Of a DNA stretch of 64,000 bases, positions 46,643-57,385 are shown piece after piece. The notes beneath the pieces were generated by a model. That model was not told the DNA's origin and ran no database searches. It saw nothing but the letters and a program-made list of their open reading frames with translations. Where the stretch lies: the NCBI GenBank assembly GCA_002356515.1, contig AP017605.1, positions 496,001-560,000 of the forward strand. Direction: 5' to 3'. This DNA is from Mesorhizobium loti. Its GTDB lineage: Bacteria; Pseudomonadota; Alphaproteobacteria; Rhizobiales; Rhizobiaceae. Position 1 is the stretch's first letter. Each line of letters starts with the position of its first letter. Both the position numbers and the translations under genes were made by a program.

Positions 46643-47380
46643 ATGCTGACACGCAAGCAACATGAACTGCTGATGTTCATTCATGAACGGCTCAAGGAAA
46701 GCGGCATTCCGCCTTCCTTCGACGAGATGAAGGAAGCGCTCGATCTTGCCTCCAAGTCGGGGATCCATCGACTGATCACGGCACTGGAGGAACGTGGCTT
46801 CATTCGCCGGCTGCCGAACCGGGCACGCGCGCTGGAAGTGCTGCGGTTGCCGGATTCGATCGCGCCCGGCCTCAACGCGGCAAAGAAATTCTCGCCGAGC
46901 GTCATCCAGGGCAGTCTCGGTCAGGGCGGCCTTGGCCGCCAGATCAAGCCGGCACCATCGCGCCTGCCCTCAGCCGGCAATGATGACGACGCGGTCTCCG
47001 CCGTGTCGATCCCGGTGATGGGCCGTATCGCCGCCGGTGTGCCGATCGATGCCATCCAGCATCAGACGCATTCGATCTCGGTGCCCCCGGACATGATCAT
47101 GGGTGGCGAGCACTATGCGCTGGAGGTCAAGGGCGACTCGATGATCGAGGCCGGCATCTTCGATGGCGACACGGTCATTATCCGCAACGCCGATACGGCA
47201 AGCCCGGGCGAGATCGTCGTCGCCCTGGTCGACGAGGAGGAAGCGACGCTGAAACGGTTCCGCCGCAAGGGCGCCTCGATTGCGCTCGAAGCCGCCAACC
47301 CGGCCTACGAGACGCGCATTTTCGGGCCCGACAGGGTCAAGGTGCAAGGCAAGCTGGTCGGGTTGATCCGGCGCTACTGA
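46643..47380 (+). CDS. lexA: LexA repressor
   Basis: The SOS regulator. N-terminal winged HTH ([23 protein letters not shown]); autocleavage at Ala131-Gly132 (IAAGVPID); catalytic Ser166 (GDSMIEAG) and Lys204 (ATLKRF). 245 aa, the longer alphaproteobacterial form. It overlaps the convergent comEC stop by 7 bases. Confidence 0.97.
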   Translation: MLTRKQHELLMFIHERLKESGIPPSFDEMKEALDLASKSGIHRLITALEERGFIRRLPNRARALEVLRLPDSIAPGLNAAKKFSPSVIQGSLGQGGLGRQIKPAPSRLPSAGNDDDAVSAVSIPVMGRIAAGVPIDAIQHQTHSISVPPDMIMGGEHYALEVKGDSMIEAGIFDGDTVIIRNADTASPGEIVVALVDEEEATLKRFRRKGASIALEAANPAYETRIFGPDRVKVQGKLVGLIRRY

Positions 47381-49827
47381 GCAGGAACGGCCGTCTTTTC
47401 AGGTTTTTGATAGGGCGCCAGCCCCCTCGCCTCGCGTGAAAATTTTCGCTGCGCATGCCAGGGCCGATACGGTCCATCCACCGCGAAACTGACGATTGGC
47501 GGACCGGTCGCCGATTGGCGGTCGAAGAAGACGGCGGCACTGCCCTTTCGGGCCAGTTGCCGTTTGGTAACGACAAGAACCAGCGGATTGTGGCAGGCAT
47601 CATAGCCTGTCGCGTCATTGACGACGATCAGATCGGCAAAACCGCAGGCCTTCCAGGTGGCCTTGCGGTCTTCGACATGTGCGATGATCGCACCCGATGG
47701 GTGCCGGGCAAGACAGATACCATCCGTGCAATAGAATGGCGCTCCAGGCGGGAGGTTGACGGCATCGGCAATGCCGAATTGCCCGTCCGCCTTGTCGAAC
47801 ATCTCCGGCGCGACGATGGTTTCGGACACCAGCGCGCGTTTCCAATTGTCGACGGTGAACTCGTTCGGGCGAGCCCGGCTGACCGCGAGTTCGCCGCCGC
47901 CGATCGGCAGCGCGACCAGCCGCGCATCTTCGGAGATAAGCACATCTGGCGTGCGCGTATCCGACACCGTCAACAGTCCGGCAAGCGCGAAGGGCAGTGC
48001 CGCGAGCCGCAGCCATGTCGTCGCCATCGTCGCGATGACCAGGGCAATCGTCACCAGCAGGACGGAGTGCTGCGAAATCAGCCCGACCGCATCGACGGGA
48101 GAGCGTTCCGATATCCACGCCGATATAGCGATCATCGCCGTCAGGCCTTTGCCCATCAAGTGGAGAAAAGGCCCGTCCAAACCAAAGGGCATTGTCAAAG
48201 CGCTGACAACCGCCAGAAACATGACGACTGAGACAATTGGCATGATAGCCAGATTTGCGAACAGGCTGAGCGGCGACACACGCTGGAAGTGCCATATTGC
48301 AAACAGCGCCGTGGCACTGCCGGCAATGATGGACGTCATCGCCACCCCTCCTGTGAGCGCGAGGAATTTTCGCGTGAGAAAGCCCGGTAGCGATCGCTTC
48401 GGCGGTGGCGGCCTTGCCTTTCCCGCGCGGTGATCAGCCCAGCCTGCATAGGCACCGACCAAAGCCGCAGTCGCAGCGAACGACATCTGGAAGCTTGGGC
48501 CGACGACTTCATGCGGCGACACCACGATGACGGCGATCGCCGAGATCGCCAAATTGCGCATCGTCAGCGCCGCGCGATCAAACAGCACGGCAATCAGCAT
48601 CACCCCCAGCATGATGAAGCTGCGTTCGGCGGCGACGACGACACCGGAAATGACGAGATAGGCGGCGATCGAGAACAGGGCTGCAGCAGCGGCGTATTTC
48701 TTCACCGGCCGGCGCGCGGAAAAGTCCGGAAACAGCGCGAAAGCCCCGCGCAGCAGACCCATGATGGTGCCGGCGACCAGCGCCATATGCAGTCCGGAAA
48801 TGGAGATGATGTGGTAGATGCCGGTGCGCCGCATCGCTTCGTTGATTTCGTCGGGAATGCCGGCCCGCACGCCGACGATCAGCGCCGCCGCGATCTCGCC
48901 TTCGGCACCGCCGACCGTGGCCCGGATATGATCGGCAATGGCTTCACGGGCATTTTCTATGCCGGAGAAAAGGCGGGCCGTGAGCGGCATCTCACCATCA
49001 TCGGCTGCGACAAGCTTTGGATCGCCGAGAAAGAAGCCGCTGCCGCCAATGCCGGCGAAATAGCTGTCGAAGGAGAAATCGTAGCTGTCCGGCCGCACGG
49101 GACCGGTTGGCGGCAACAGTTTGGCATAGCCGGTGACCAGGGAGCCGGCAGTCATGTCCGCCGGGATATTGCGCGCTGAAAGCCGGACCCTTTCCGGCGC
49201 ATAGCGCAGTGTCGGCCGCGCGGTCGACGTCACGTCGATGGTCAGCCGGATGCGGCCGGTCTCCATCCGGTCGAGCGAAACGACGCGGCCGGTCACTTGC
49301 GTAGAGATTTCCGAACCCAGCATCTGGGTAGCCGCCCGCCATGTCTCGACCTTGGCGGCAAGCAGGCCAAGCGCGCACAACAATGCCGCCATGAAGCCCA
49401 GGTGGGTTTTCGGCCAGGAGCGCGAGACAAGCGCGCAGATCGCCATCAGCACGACGACCGCGACAGGTCTTGCGAAGTCGGGCTCCGCCGACAGCGAATA
49501 ATAGCCGATCGCTCCAGCAGCCAGACAGACCGGCACCAGCAGGAAGGCGATGCCCCGGTCAAGCTCCAGTTCTGCTGCCATCGCCACGCTATGGCGCAGG
49601 CGAGGCAGGGAGACCTGGCCGAGTTGCCGCCGGACACGCACAATCCGGCCCAAGACAGGGGACGGAAGTGGCGCCGGAACATCCGCCTGCAGCGGTTGGC
49701 TGCCTGGCGCAGGCACAACGGGTGATGGCGGCAGTGAGGTTGGCGACGGGATCGCAAACAGGGATCGCTCGCTAACGCCAACACTAGCGTCCTCGCCCCG
49801 ATCCAAGCCCCGCCCTCGTCCAGCCAT
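47374..49827 (-). CDS. comEC: ComEC/Rec2-family DNA uptake channel-like protein (817 aa)
   Basis: A multi-helix membrane protein: the competence domain contains [22 protein letters not shown], the hallmark HxxxxSGLH motif. Hydrophobic segments at about 90-150 and 340-590. ComEC passes single-stranded DNA in transformation; many rhizobia carry it without known competence. The metallo-beta-lactamase domain typical of some homologues is not seen; the C-terminal 150 residues are a different, smaller domain. It is convergent with lexA and divergent from gltX. ATG 49845 is an alternative start. Confidence 0.87.
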   Translation of the reverse strand: MAGRGRGLDRGEDASVGVSERSLFAIPSPTSLPPSPVVPAPGSQPLQADVPAPLPSPVLGRIVRVRRQLGQVSLPRLRHSVAMAAELELDRGIAFLLVPVCLAAGAIGYYSLSAEPDFARPVAVVVLMAICALVSRSWPKTHLGFMAALLCALGLLAAKVETWRAATQMLGSEISTQVTGRVVSLDRMETGRIRLTIDVTSTARPTLRYAPERVRLSARNIPADMTAGSLVTGYAKLLPPTGPVRPDSYDFSFDSYFAGIGGSGFFLGDPKLVAADDGEMPLTARLFSGIENAREAIADHIRATVGGAEGEIAAALIVGVRAGIPDEINEAMRRTGIYHIISISGLHMALVAGTIMGLLRGAFALFPDFSARRPVKKYAAAAALFSIAAYLVISGVVVAAERSFIMLGVMLIAVLFDRAALTMRNLAISAIAVIVVSPHEVVGPSFQMSFAATAALVGAYAGWADHRAGKARPPPPKRSLPGFLTRKFLALTGGVAMTSIIAGSATALFAIWHFQRVSPLSLFANLAIMPIVSVVMFLAVVSALTMPFGLDGPFLHLMGKGLTAMIAISAWISERSPVDAVGLISQHSVLLVTIALVIATMATTWLRLAALPFALAGLLTVSDTRTPDVLISEDARLVALPIGGGELAVSRARPNEFTVDNWKRALVSETIVAPEMFDKADGQFGIADAVNLPPGAPFYCTDGICLARHPSGAIIAHVEDRKATWKACGFADLIVVNDATGYDACHNPLVLVVTKRQLARKGSAAVFFDRQSATGPPIVSFAVDGPYRPWHAQRKFSREARGLAPYQKPEKTAVPAQ

Positions 49828-49929
49828 CGGGTCTGCCCCTTGCACCCCTGACGCCCTATGCTACATGAACGCCGGGCGCGCGAAAGTCCGCGCAGCCGCA
49901 CCCCGCTTCAGATGGTTTCCGAGAGTTTC

Positions 49930-51354
49930 ATGTCCGACAAGGTCGTCACCCGTTTTGCCCCCTCGCCCACCGGCTATCTGCATATCGGTGGGGCGCGCAC
50001 GGCGCTGTTCAACTGGCTGTACGCCAAGCACACCGGCGGCACGATGGTGCTGCGCATCGAGGATACCGACCGCGAACGCTTTAACGAGGCGGCTACCCAG
50101 GCCATTCTGGATGGGCTGACCTGGCTTGGGCTTTTCTGGGACGGCGAGGCCATATCGCAGTTCGAGCGTGCGCCGCGCCATCGCGAGGTGGCTGAGGAAC
50201 TCGTGCGTCTGGGTAAGGCCTATTACAGCTACGAGACACCGGCCGAGCTGGAGGCCATGCGCGAGGCAGCACGCGCCAAGGGCCTACCGCCGCGCTACAA
50301 CGGCCAGTGGCGCGATCGCGACCCCTCCGAGGCGCCTACAGGCGTCAAGGGCGCCATCCGCATCAAGGCGCCAACCGAGGGCGAGACGGTCGTGCACGAC
50401 CGCGTCCAGGGCGAGGTGCGCTTCCCCAACAAGGATCTCGACGACTTCATCATCCTGCGCTCGGACGGCAACCCGACCTACATGCATGCCGTCGTCGTCG
50501 ACGATCACGACATGGGTGTCACGCATATCATCCGCGGTGATGACCACCTGACCAATGCCGCCCGCCAGACCGTGATCTACAACGCCATGGGCTGGGACGT
50601 GCCGTCGATGTCGCACATCCCGCTGATCCATGGCGCCGACGGCGCCAAGCTGTCGAAGCGCCACGGGGCACTCGGCGTCGAGGCCTATCGTGCCATGGGC
50701 TACCTGCCGGAGGCGCTGCTCAACTATCTCGCGCGCCTGGGCTGGAGCCATGGCGACGACGAGATCATGTCGATCAAGGACATGATCTCCTGGTTCGACA
50801 TCGGCGACGTCAACAAGGGCGCGGCCCGCTTCGACTTCGCCAAACTGGAAGCGATCAACGGCGCGCATATGCGCCGCATGGCCGACGCGGAGCTGTTCGA
50901 TATCTTCATCGCCACTCTGCCCTATCTCGACGGTGGCCCGGCGATGGCCGCACGTCTCAACGACAAGAACAAGGCGCAGTTGCTGGCAGCCCTTCCAGGC
51001 CTGAAGGAGCGCGCCAAGACGCTGGTCGAGCTCGTCGATGGCGCGGCCTTTCTGTTTGCCACGCGCCCGCTGGCGCTCGACGAGAAAGCAGCGCTTCTGC
51101 TCAATGACGATGCCCGCAAGATCCTGCGTGGCGCTCACGAAGCTTTGAACGTGCTTTCCAGCGACTGGACGGCTGCCGCGGCGGAAGCCGCGATCCGCGA
51201 CTATGCGCTGGCCGGTGGCCACAAGCTTGGCGCCGTGGCCCAACCGCTACGGGCCGCGCTGACCGGCAAAAGCACATCGCCGGGCGTGTTCGACGTGCTT
51301 GCTGTGCTTGGGCGCGAGGAGAGCCTGGCGCGCATAGCGGATCAAATCGATTAG
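49930..51354 (+). CDS. gltX: Glutamyl-tRNA synthetase
   Basis: A class I synthetase: HIGH motif [14 protein letters not shown] and the KMSKS form KLSKRHGAL. The ATG at 49930 begins the conserved [18 protein letters not shown]; an upstream in-frame extension to 49858 is not conserved. 474 aa. In organisms lacking GlnRS it also charges tRNA-Gln. It is divergent from comEC and upstream of gltA. Confidence 0.97.
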   Translation: MSDKVVTRFAPSPTGYLHIGGARTALFNWLYAKHTGGTMVLRIEDTDRERFNEAATQAILDGLTWLGLFWDGEAISQFERAPRHREVAEELVRLGKAYYSYETPAELEAMREAARAKGLPPRYNGQWRDRDPSEAPTGVKGAIRIKAPTEGETVVHDRVQGEVRFPNKDLDDFIILRSDGNPTYMHAVVVDDHDMGVTHIIRGDDHLTNAARQTVIYNAMGWDVPSMSHIPLIHGADGAKLSKRHGALGVEAYRAMGYLPEALLNYLARLGWSHGDDEIMSIKDMISWFDIGDVNKGAARFDFAKLEAINGAHMRRMADAELFDIFIATLPYLDGGPAMAARLNDKNKAQLLAALPGLKERAKTLVELVDGAAFLFATRPLALDEKAALLLNDDARKILRGAHEALNVLSSDWTAAAAEAAIRDYALAGGHKLGAVAQPLRAALTGKSTSPGVFDVLAVLGREESLARIADQID

Positions 51355-51537
51355 GAGCAAACTGGCCCAAGAAGATTGGCATTGAAAGGCGCGTTTCGCA
51401 GTGCAACATTAGGCCTTGGCCCAATCTGGCACGCACCTCCTAAAATGCGGTGGCGAATACGCGCATTGCGGTGATTTCGACGTGTCGCTCTGCAGAATTT
51501 GCCTTTGCCGGCATGAGGAAACAACAAGGAGTTTGCA

Positions 51538-52866
51538 ATGACCGAAGCTGCGAAAAAACTGGATGTGGGCGGCGCGAACCAAGAGGCTACGGCAACGCTT
51601 CAATTCGCCGGCAAGACCCATGAATTCAAGGTGCGAAGCGGCTCTGTCGGACCCGACGTCATCGACATCGCCTCGCTCTACAGCACGACCGGCGCCTTCA
51701 CCTACGACCCCGGCTTCACCTCGACGGCGAGCTGCGAGTCCGAGATAACCTTCATCGACGGCGATGCCGGTATTCTTCTCCACCGCGGCTATCCGATCGA
51801 CCAGCTGGCCGAACACGGTGACTTCCTCGAAGTCTGCTATCTCCTGCTCTACGGCGAACTGCCGACCAAGGCGCAGAAGGACGATTTCGATTACCGCGTG
51901 ACGCGCCACACAATGGTGCACGAGCAGATGTCGCGCTTCTTCACCGGCTTCCGCCGCGATGCGCATCCGATGGCGGTGATGTGCGGCGTGGTCGGCGCGC
52001 TCTCGGCCTTCTATCACGACTCCACTGACATCTCCGACCCGTACCAGCGCATGGTCGCTTCCATGCGGCTGATCGCCAAGATGCCGACGATCGCGGCCAT
52101 GGCCTACAAGTACCACATCGGCCAACCCTTCATTTACCCGAAGAACGATCTCGGTTTCGCGGCAAACTTCCTGCACATGTGCTTTGCCGTGCCGTGCGAG
52201 GAGTACAAGATCAACCCGGTTCTGGCCCGCGCAATGGAGCGCATCTTCATCCTGCACGCCGATCACGAGCAGAATGCCTCGACCTCGACGGTTCGCCTCG
52301 CCGGCTCGTCGGGCGCCAACCCGTTCGCCTGCATCGCCGCCGGCATCGCTTGCCTGTGGGGCCCGGCGCATGGCGGCGCCAATGAAGCCGCGCTCAACAT
52401 GCTGGGCGAGATCGGCCATGTCGATCACATCCCGGAGTTCATTGCCCGCGCCAAGGACAAGAACGACCCGTTCCGGCTGATGGGCTTTGGCCACCGCGTC
52501 TACAAGAACTACGATCCACGTGCGAAAATCATGCAGAAGACGGCGCACGAAGTGCTGGGCGAGCTCGGCATCAAGGACGATCCGCTGCTCGATATCGCCA
52601 TGGAGCTGGAAAAGATCGCGCTGACCGATCCCTATTTCATCGAGAAGAAGCTCTATCCGAATGTCGACTTCTATTCCGGCATCACGCTGAAGGCGCTGGG
52701 CTTCCCCACCACCATGTTCACCGTGCTGTTCGCGGTCGCCCGCACCGTCGGCTGGATCGCGCAGTGGAAAGAGATGATTGAGGATCCGCGCCAGAAGATC
52801 GGCCGCCCGCGCCAGCTCTACACCGGTGCGCCGGAGCGTGACTACGTGCCGATCGCCAAGCGCTGA
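51538..52866 (+). CDS. gltA: Citrate synthase (type II)
   Basis: It condenses oxaloacetate and acetyl-CoA. Active-site segments are [31 protein letters not shown] and [24 protein letters not shown] lies before the ATG at 51538. 442 aa is typical of NADH-sensitive type II enzymes of proteobacteria. It ends at the bidirectional terminator at 52885-52910. Confidence 0.97.
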   Translation: MTEAAKKLDVGGANQEATATLQFAGKTHEFKVRSGSVGPDVIDIASLYSTTGAFTYDPGFTSTASCESEITFIDGDAGILLHRGYPIDQLAEHGDFLEVCYLLLYGELPTKAQKDDFDYRVTRHTMVHEQMSRFFTGFRRDAHPMAVMCGVVGALSAFYHDSTDISDPYQRMVASMRLIAKMPTIAAMAYKYHIGQPFIYPKNDLGFAANFLHMCFAVPCEEYKINPVLARAMERIFILHADHEQNASTSTVRLAGSSGANPFACIAAGIACLWGPAHGGANEAALNMLGEIGHVDHIPEFIARAKDKNDPFRLMGFGHRVYKNYDPRAKIMQKTAHEVLGELGIKDDPLLDIAMELEKIALTDPYFIEKKLYPNVDFYSGITLKALGFPTTMFTVLFAVARTVGWIAQWKEMIEDPRQKIGRPRQLYTGAPERDYVPIAKR

Positions 52867-52884
52867 CCGAAGCTACTTGAATCA

Positions 52885-52910
52885 AAAAGGCGCCTCTCAG
52901 GGCGCCTTTT
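52885..52910. terminator. Bidirectional terminator of gltA and lpxB
   Basis: A perfect 10-bp stem AAAAGGCGCC / GGCGCCTTTT with a 6-base loop and T-runs on both sides. The lpxB stop (52897-52899) lies in the loop, so the last codons of lpxB form half of the stem. Confidence 0.92.
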
Positions 52911-54069
52911 TTATATGACGAAGCACAACGCTCGCCGCGATCTCGCCCGACGGCTTGTCCGTCGCCATGCGCCTGGCGATCTCCGCAAAGCCGTCCTTCT
53001 GCCAGGCGCGCATGCCGCTGTCGGCGAACAATGCCTCCAGTTGGCGAGCCAGATTGTTCGCCTTGACGTACTCGTTGTAGAACTCCGGAATGAGCGCACG
53101 ATCCGCGATCAAATTGGGCAGCAGCGCCGACCAGACGGAAACGAAATAGGGTGCCACGGCACGGGCGATGGGATCGAGCCGGTAGGACGAGACCATCGGC
53201 ACACCGGCCAAAGCCAGTTCCAGCGATACGGTTCCCGATGCGATCAGCGCGGCATCGGCCTTGCCGAAAGCCTGCCATTTGCGTTGCGGATCCACGATGA
53301 TTTCAGGTTTTTCATCCCAACGATTGACCGAGGCTTTGACGAGGTCGGCGACATGCGGAACCGTCGGCAGCAGCAGCCGCAGACGATGTCCGCGTCCGCG
53401 CAGCATCGATACGGTCTCACCGAACGTGTCGACCAGCCGCCGCACCTCGCCGCGCCGCGAGCCGGGCAGGACCAGCAATGTCTTGATGCGGTCCTGGGCA
53501 AGATCGCGCGGCAAGGCCTGCACCTTCTGGGCGGCGAGCACACCCGCATCATGCGTGAGGCGATGCCCGACATAGGTTCCGGGCGGGCCGCCCAGCCGCT
53601 CGAGTTCCTTCACCTCGAACGGCAGGATGCAGAGGATATGGTCGACATAAGGCTTCATCGCCACCGCCCTGCCCGGCCGCCAGGCCCAGACGCTCGGACA
53701 GACGTAGTGGATGATCGGTATCGACGGATTGGCCGCGCGCACCTTCCTGGCGACGCGCAAGGAAAAGTCGGGGCTGTCGATGGTGACCAGGCAATCCGGC
53801 TTTTCCTCAGCGATGGTTTTGGCCAGTTGGCCGATCCGCCTGAAAAGGCGCGGCAGATCGCGCAGGACGGCACTGAAACCCATCAGCGCGATCTCGCCGG
53901 CGTCGAAGGGCGACACCAGGCCCAATTCCCCGAGATGGCGGCCGCCGAGGCCGACGAGTTGCACCTGGCGGCCTGTTGCCTGGCGAAGCGAACGCACAAT
54001 ATCGGCGCCAAGCAGATCGCCCGATTCTTCACCCGCAACGATCGCGATCTTCAGCGCCTTGTCAGCCAT
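52897..54069 (-). CDS. lpxB: Lipid-A-disaccharide synthase
   Basis: A glycosyltransferase joining UDP-diacylglucosamine and lipid X. LpxB landmarks are AGEESGDLLGADIVRSL, VTIDSPDFSLRVAR, YVCPSVWAWRPGRA and GTVSLELALAGVPMV. The start MADKALKIAIV at 54069 is chosen; the frame extends to 54117 without conservation. It overlaps lpxI by 8 bases. 390 aa is normal. The stop lies in a terminator loop. Confidence 0.95.
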   Translation of the reverse strand: MADKALKIAIVAGEESGDLLGADIVRSLRQATGRQVQLVGLGGRHLGELGLVSPFDAGEIALMGFSAVLRDLPRLFRRIGQLAKTIAEEKPDCLVTIDSPDFSLRVARKVRAANPSIPIIHYVCPSVWAWRPGRAVAMKPYVDHILCILPFEVKELERLGGPPGTYVGHRLTHDAGVLAAQKVQALPRDLAQDRIKTLLVLPGSRRGEVRRLVDTFGETVSMLRGRGHRLRLLLPTVPHVADLVKASVNRWDEKPEIIVDPQRKWQAFGKADAALIASGTVSLELALAGVPMVSSYRLDPIARAVAPYFVSVWSALLPNLIADRALIPEFYNEYVKANNLARQLEALFADSGMRAWQKDGFAEIARRMATDKPSGEIAASVVLRHIKKAP

Positions 54070-54958
54070 GCGCCGGCTCCGCTGCGGCCAGGCCAACGAT
54101 GAACAGGCCGAGCTCATTGGCGCGCGACAGGGTTGCGGGACCTTCGAGGATCAGCGAGCGCCCTGCCTCGACGGCAATGCCGGCGAGCCTGGCCGCATGC
54201 GCTGCTTCGACCGTCTGTGGTCCTATGGACGGAAGATCAGCGCGCAGTTCCTGACCTGGCTTGGCGCATTTGACCAGCACACCGCGCGTCTTGCCGGCGA
54301 TACGGCCGTGGCCTCGCAAGAGTTTTGCGCGGTCAAGCAATCCGGCCGTGCCCTCGATACCCTCGAGCGCGATGGTCCGGCCGCCGACCGCGACCGCCGC
54401 CTGGCCGATATCCAGCGCGCCGATGGCCTTTGCCGCGGCAAAGCCCGCCTCAATGTCGCGCCAGTCGGACTTCTGAGGCTCCACCTTGGTCAAGGTCCCT
54501 TCGGCTGCGACAAGGTTCGGCACGATTTCGTGGGCACCCACGACCTTTATCCCCCGTGCCTCGAGGCCTCGCGCTACCACTTTCAACAGCCCATCGTCGC
54601 CGCGCGCCAGTGCCATCAACACAACCGGTATCACTGCCAGCAGGCTGAGGCTTGGGCGCAGGTGCGTCAGCCTTGGCCGGCGCTTGATCTCGCCGGCAAG
54701 CACAAGATGGGTGATCCGATGTCGTTTGAGCAAGGGAACAAGCGAGCCGATCGCCTCCAGGGCAAGGGTTTCATGCTCATACTGGCGCAATTCCGGCAGA
54801 CGATCGGCCTCGCCTTCCATGAGGACGATGAAGGGTGGATAGCCCTGCCCGGCCGAGCCGGCCGCAACTTCGACCGGAAGACTGCCGCCGCCGGCAATGA
54901 TGCCGACCCTGGCATTTGGCGGGAGACCAAGACCAGCAGCCGCCGTCTCAGTCTTCAT
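54062..54958 (-). CDS. lpxI: UDP-2,3-diacylglucosamine pyrophosphatase LpxI
   Basis: It cleaves UDP-2,3-diacylglucosamine to lipid X, replacing LpxH in alphaproteobacteria. Motifs are GIIAGGGSLPVEVA at the N-terminus, LAGEIKRRPRL and a C-terminal domain with PSIGPQTVEAAHAARLAGIAVEAG. The start at 54958 overlaps the lpxA end by 11 bases; the ATG at 54961 is an alternative. It lies between lpxA and lpxB. Confidence 0.94.
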   Translation of the reverse strand: MKTETAAAGLGLPPNARVGIIAGGGSLPVEVAAGSAGQGYPPFIVLMEGEADRLPELRQYEHETLALEAIGSLVPLLKRHRITHLVLAGEIKRRPRLTHLRPSLSLLAVIPVVLMALARGDDGLLKVVARGLEARGIKVVGAHEIVPNLVAAEGTLTKVEPQKSDWRDIEAGFAAAKAIGALDIGQAAVAVGGRTIALEGIEGTAGLLDRAKLLRGHGRIAGKTRGVLVKCAKPGQELRADLPSIGPQTVEAAHAARLAGIAVEAGRSLILEGPATLSRANELGLFIVGLAAAEPAHG

Positions 54959-55781
54959 CATCGGCATCGTCGCCATCGCTGCCCTTGAGCGACGGCACCG
55001 CATAATGGCGCTTGCCGCGACTGGTGATGAAATCGATGATCTTCATGGCGGTCGGCGAAGAGGCGAACTCGGCCTTGGCGAATTCGATGTTCTCGCCGAC
55101 GGTGCGGGAGCGGTCGAAAATCGTCCTGTAGGCTTTGCGCAACAGATAGATTTCCGAACGCGGCAGACCGGCGCGCTTGAGCCCGATGATGTTCAAGCCG
55201 CGTAAGCTGGCGCGGTTGCCGACGGCAATGGCATAGGGAATGACATCGCCAACAAAAGCCGAGCATCCGCCAAGAAAGGCGTTGTCGCCGACACGCACGA
55301 ATTGATGAACGGCGCTGAGGCCGCCGATATACACGTTGTCGCCGATCTCGCAGTGTCCGCCCAGCGTCGCGCCATTGGCGAAGGTGGCGTTCTTGCCAAC
55401 AACGCAATCATGGGCGATGTGGGCATAGGCAAGGAAATTGCCGTTGTCACCCACTGTCGTCTCGCCGCGGCTGGTGTCGGTGCCGACATGCATGGTGACA
55501 CCTTCGCGGATGGTGCAGTTGGCGCCGATGACCAGCGTCGTGCGACCGCCTTTGTGCTTGGTGTTCTGCGGCGGTGCGCCCAATGTCGCCATCGGATAGA
55601 CCTTGGTCGAGGCACCTATGGTGGTCGCGCCCATGACGGAGACATGGCTGACCAGTTCGACACCATCGCCGATCACGGCATCGCCGCTGATATGGCAGAA
55701 CGGCCCTATACGCACGCCCTGGCCGATTTGAGCGCCCTCTTCCACGACGGAGGAAGGATGGATTGAAGTCTCGATTTTCAT
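54948..55781 (-). CDS. lpxA: UDP-N-acetylglucosamine acyltransferase
   Basis: The first step of lipid A synthesis: transfers a hydroxyacyl chain from ACP to UDP-GlcNAc. A left-handed beta-helix of hexapeptide repeats (IGQGVRIGPFCHISGDAVIG; GENIEFAKAEF region at the end) with catalytic His in LAYAHIAHDCVVG. The start ATG 55781 is preferred over GTG 55787. An acidic tail SDGDDADDED is unusual but of no known meaning. Confidence 0.96.
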   Translation of the reverse strand: MKIETSIHPSSVVEEGAQIGQGVRIGPFCHISGDAVIGDGVELVSHVSVMGATTIGASTKVYPMATLGAPPQNTKHKGGRTTLVIGANCTIREGVTMHVGTDTSRGETTVGDNGNFLAYAHIAHDCVVGKNATFANGATLGGHCEIGDNVYIGGLSAVHQFVRVGDNAFLGGCSAFVGDVIPYAIAVGNRASLRGLNIIGLKRAGLPRSEIYLLRKAYRTIFDRSRTVGENIEFAKAEFASSPTAMKIIDFITSRGKRHYAVPSLKGSDGDDADDED

Positions 55782-55794
55782 AAGCACTCGATCG

Positions 55795-56262
55795 TCAGTC
55801 GCCGGTGACCATCATGGCTGAAATCTCGGCCTCGGCCGCCTTGGTGCCATCGACCAGGGCTTCGCAGGCGAATTTGAGCAGGTTGCCGCGCTTCTTGATT
55901 TTCTTGACGTGAATCTTCAACTGGTCGCCGGGAACGACCGGCTTGCGGAATTTGGCGTTGTCGATGGTCAGGAAATAGACCAGCGACGGCTTCGACGCCC
56001 CAAGGCTGCGGATGCAGATGGCGCCTGCCGTCTGCGCCATGGCCTCGACGATCAGCACGCCCGGCATCACCGGCTGCTCCGGGAAATGCCCCTGAAAATG
56101 CGGTTCATTGATGGTGACGTTCTTGATGCCGACGGCGGAATCATCACCATCGATATCGACGATGCGGTCGATCATCAGGAAAGGATAGCGGTGCGGCAGG
56201 AGCTTCATCAGCCCCATTATGTCAACCGCTTCCAGCGTCGCCGCCGCCACCATATCAGCCAT
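55795..56262 (-). CDS. fabZ: 3-hydroxyacyl-[acyl-carrier-protein] dehydratase
   Basis: A hot-dog fold dehydratase of fatty-acid elongation. Active-site [27 protein letters not shown] with His and Glu. 155 aa. It overlaps the lpxD stop by 8 bases and leads into lpxA, the classic lpxD-fabZ-lpxA order. Confidence 0.97.
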   Translation of the reverse strand: MADMVAAATLEAVDIMGLMKLLPHRYPFLMIDRIVDIDGDDSAVGIKNVTINEPHFQGHFPEQPVMPGVLIVEAMAQTAGAICIRSLGASKPSLVYFLTIDNAKFRKPVVPGDQLKIHVKKIKKRGNLLKFACEALVDGTKAAEAEISAMMVTGD

Positions 56263-57310
56263 TGTCCTTGCCCTGCTTGCGTGCCCTGGCCATCGTGCGC
56301 AACATGGCTATCTCTCGCATGGCTTCCGCCATCGGCTGTGCCGGATAACCGCCCCAGATCTCGCCGGCGGGAACATTGCTCATAAATCCACTTCTGGCGG
56401 CAAGCTTGGCTCCTGAGCCGATGGTCAAATGATCGGCAAGCCCGACACCGCCGCCCATGGTGACATTGTCACCCACGACCACGGAACCGGAAATACCCGA
56501 AAGCCCGGCCACTATGCAATTGCGACCGATGCGGACGTTATGGGCGATCTGCACGAGATTGTCGATCTTGGTGCCCTGACCGATGATCGTATCCGACATG
56601 GCGCCGCGGTCGACGGTGGAATTCGAGCCGATCTCGACATCGTCTTGGATGACGACCCGTCCGATCTGGGGAACGCGTTCCGGCCCCTTGGCACCGCCCA
56701 CAAAGCCGAAACCGTCCTGGCCGATCCTGGCGCCGCCATGGATGATGACCCGGTTACCGATCAGCGCATACTGGATACTGACACCCGGGCCGACATAGCC
56801 GTCACGGCCGATCTGGCAGGACTGTCCAATGACCGCGTTGGGCGCGATGACGGTGCCGCTGCCAATCGAAACGCCTGGTCCGATGACCACGCCGGCCTCG
56901 ATGACCGCGCCGGCTTCGACACGCGCGGTCGGATGGACATGGGCATGCGGCGAAACACCGGTTTCACCCGTCATTGGTCCCGGGGTGGCGGCTGTGGGGA
57001 ACAGCAGTCGACCGACCAGCGCGAATGCCTGTTGCGGACGCGGATGGATCAAAACGGCGATGTCGGCCGGCGCCTTGTTGGCGAATTCCGCCGGGCAAAG
57101 AACCGCGGCCGCCCGCAGCGACGGCATCAAGGCGGAATTGCGCCTGCCGTCGACGAAGACGAGCGCATTGGCACCGCCTTCGCTGGCCGGTGCCAGCGCC
57201 TCGATCGAAACGTCGGAGTGGCCGGAATCGACAAGCACCGAGCCGGTCAGATTCGCGACTTCGGCCGCCGTATACCGGCGTGATGGCGCGAAGAACACCG
57301 GATCGGTCAT
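56255..57310 (-). CDS. lpxD: UDP-3-O-acylglucosamine N-acyltransferase
   Basis: The third lipid A step. An N-terminal uridine-binding domain followed by hexapeptide repeats (residues about 110-310) with the catalytic His in [14 protein letters not shown]. 351 aa is normal. It lies 75 bases after bamA, with a hairpin in the gap, and ends overlapping fabZ. Confidence 0.96.
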   Translation of the reverse strand: MTDPVFFAPSRRYTAAEVANLTGSVLVDSGHSDVSIEALAPASEGGANALVFVDGRRNSALMPSLRAAAVLCPAEFANKAPADIAVLIHPRPQQAFALVGRLLFPTAATPGPMTGETGVSPHAHVHPTARVEAGAVIEAGVVIGPGVSIGSGTVIAPNAVIGQSCQIGRDGYVGPGVSIQYALIGNRVIIHGGARIGQDGFGFVGGAKGPERVPQIGRVVIQDDVEIGSNSTVDRGAMSDTIIGQGTKIDNLVQIAHNVRIGRNCIVAGLSGISGSVVVGDNVTMGGGVGLADHLTIGSGAKLAARSGFMSNVPAGEIWGGYPAQPMAEAMREIAMLRTMARARKQGKDNG

Positions 57311-57344
57311 TCCAGAAGCTATATCCAGCTAGGTCGGAACATTT

Positions 57345-57369
57345 CTCCCGGATCCAAAAAATCCGGGAG
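57345..57369. other. Hairpin between bamA and lpxD
   Basis: CTCCCGGAT (57345-57353) pairs with ATCCGGGAG (57361-57369), loop of seven bases with an A-run. On the minus strand no U-run follows, so it is not a strong terminator; an attenuating or RNA-processing hairpin is possible. Confidence 0.6.
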
Positions 57370-57385
57370 CATCGTTTACCGCCGA

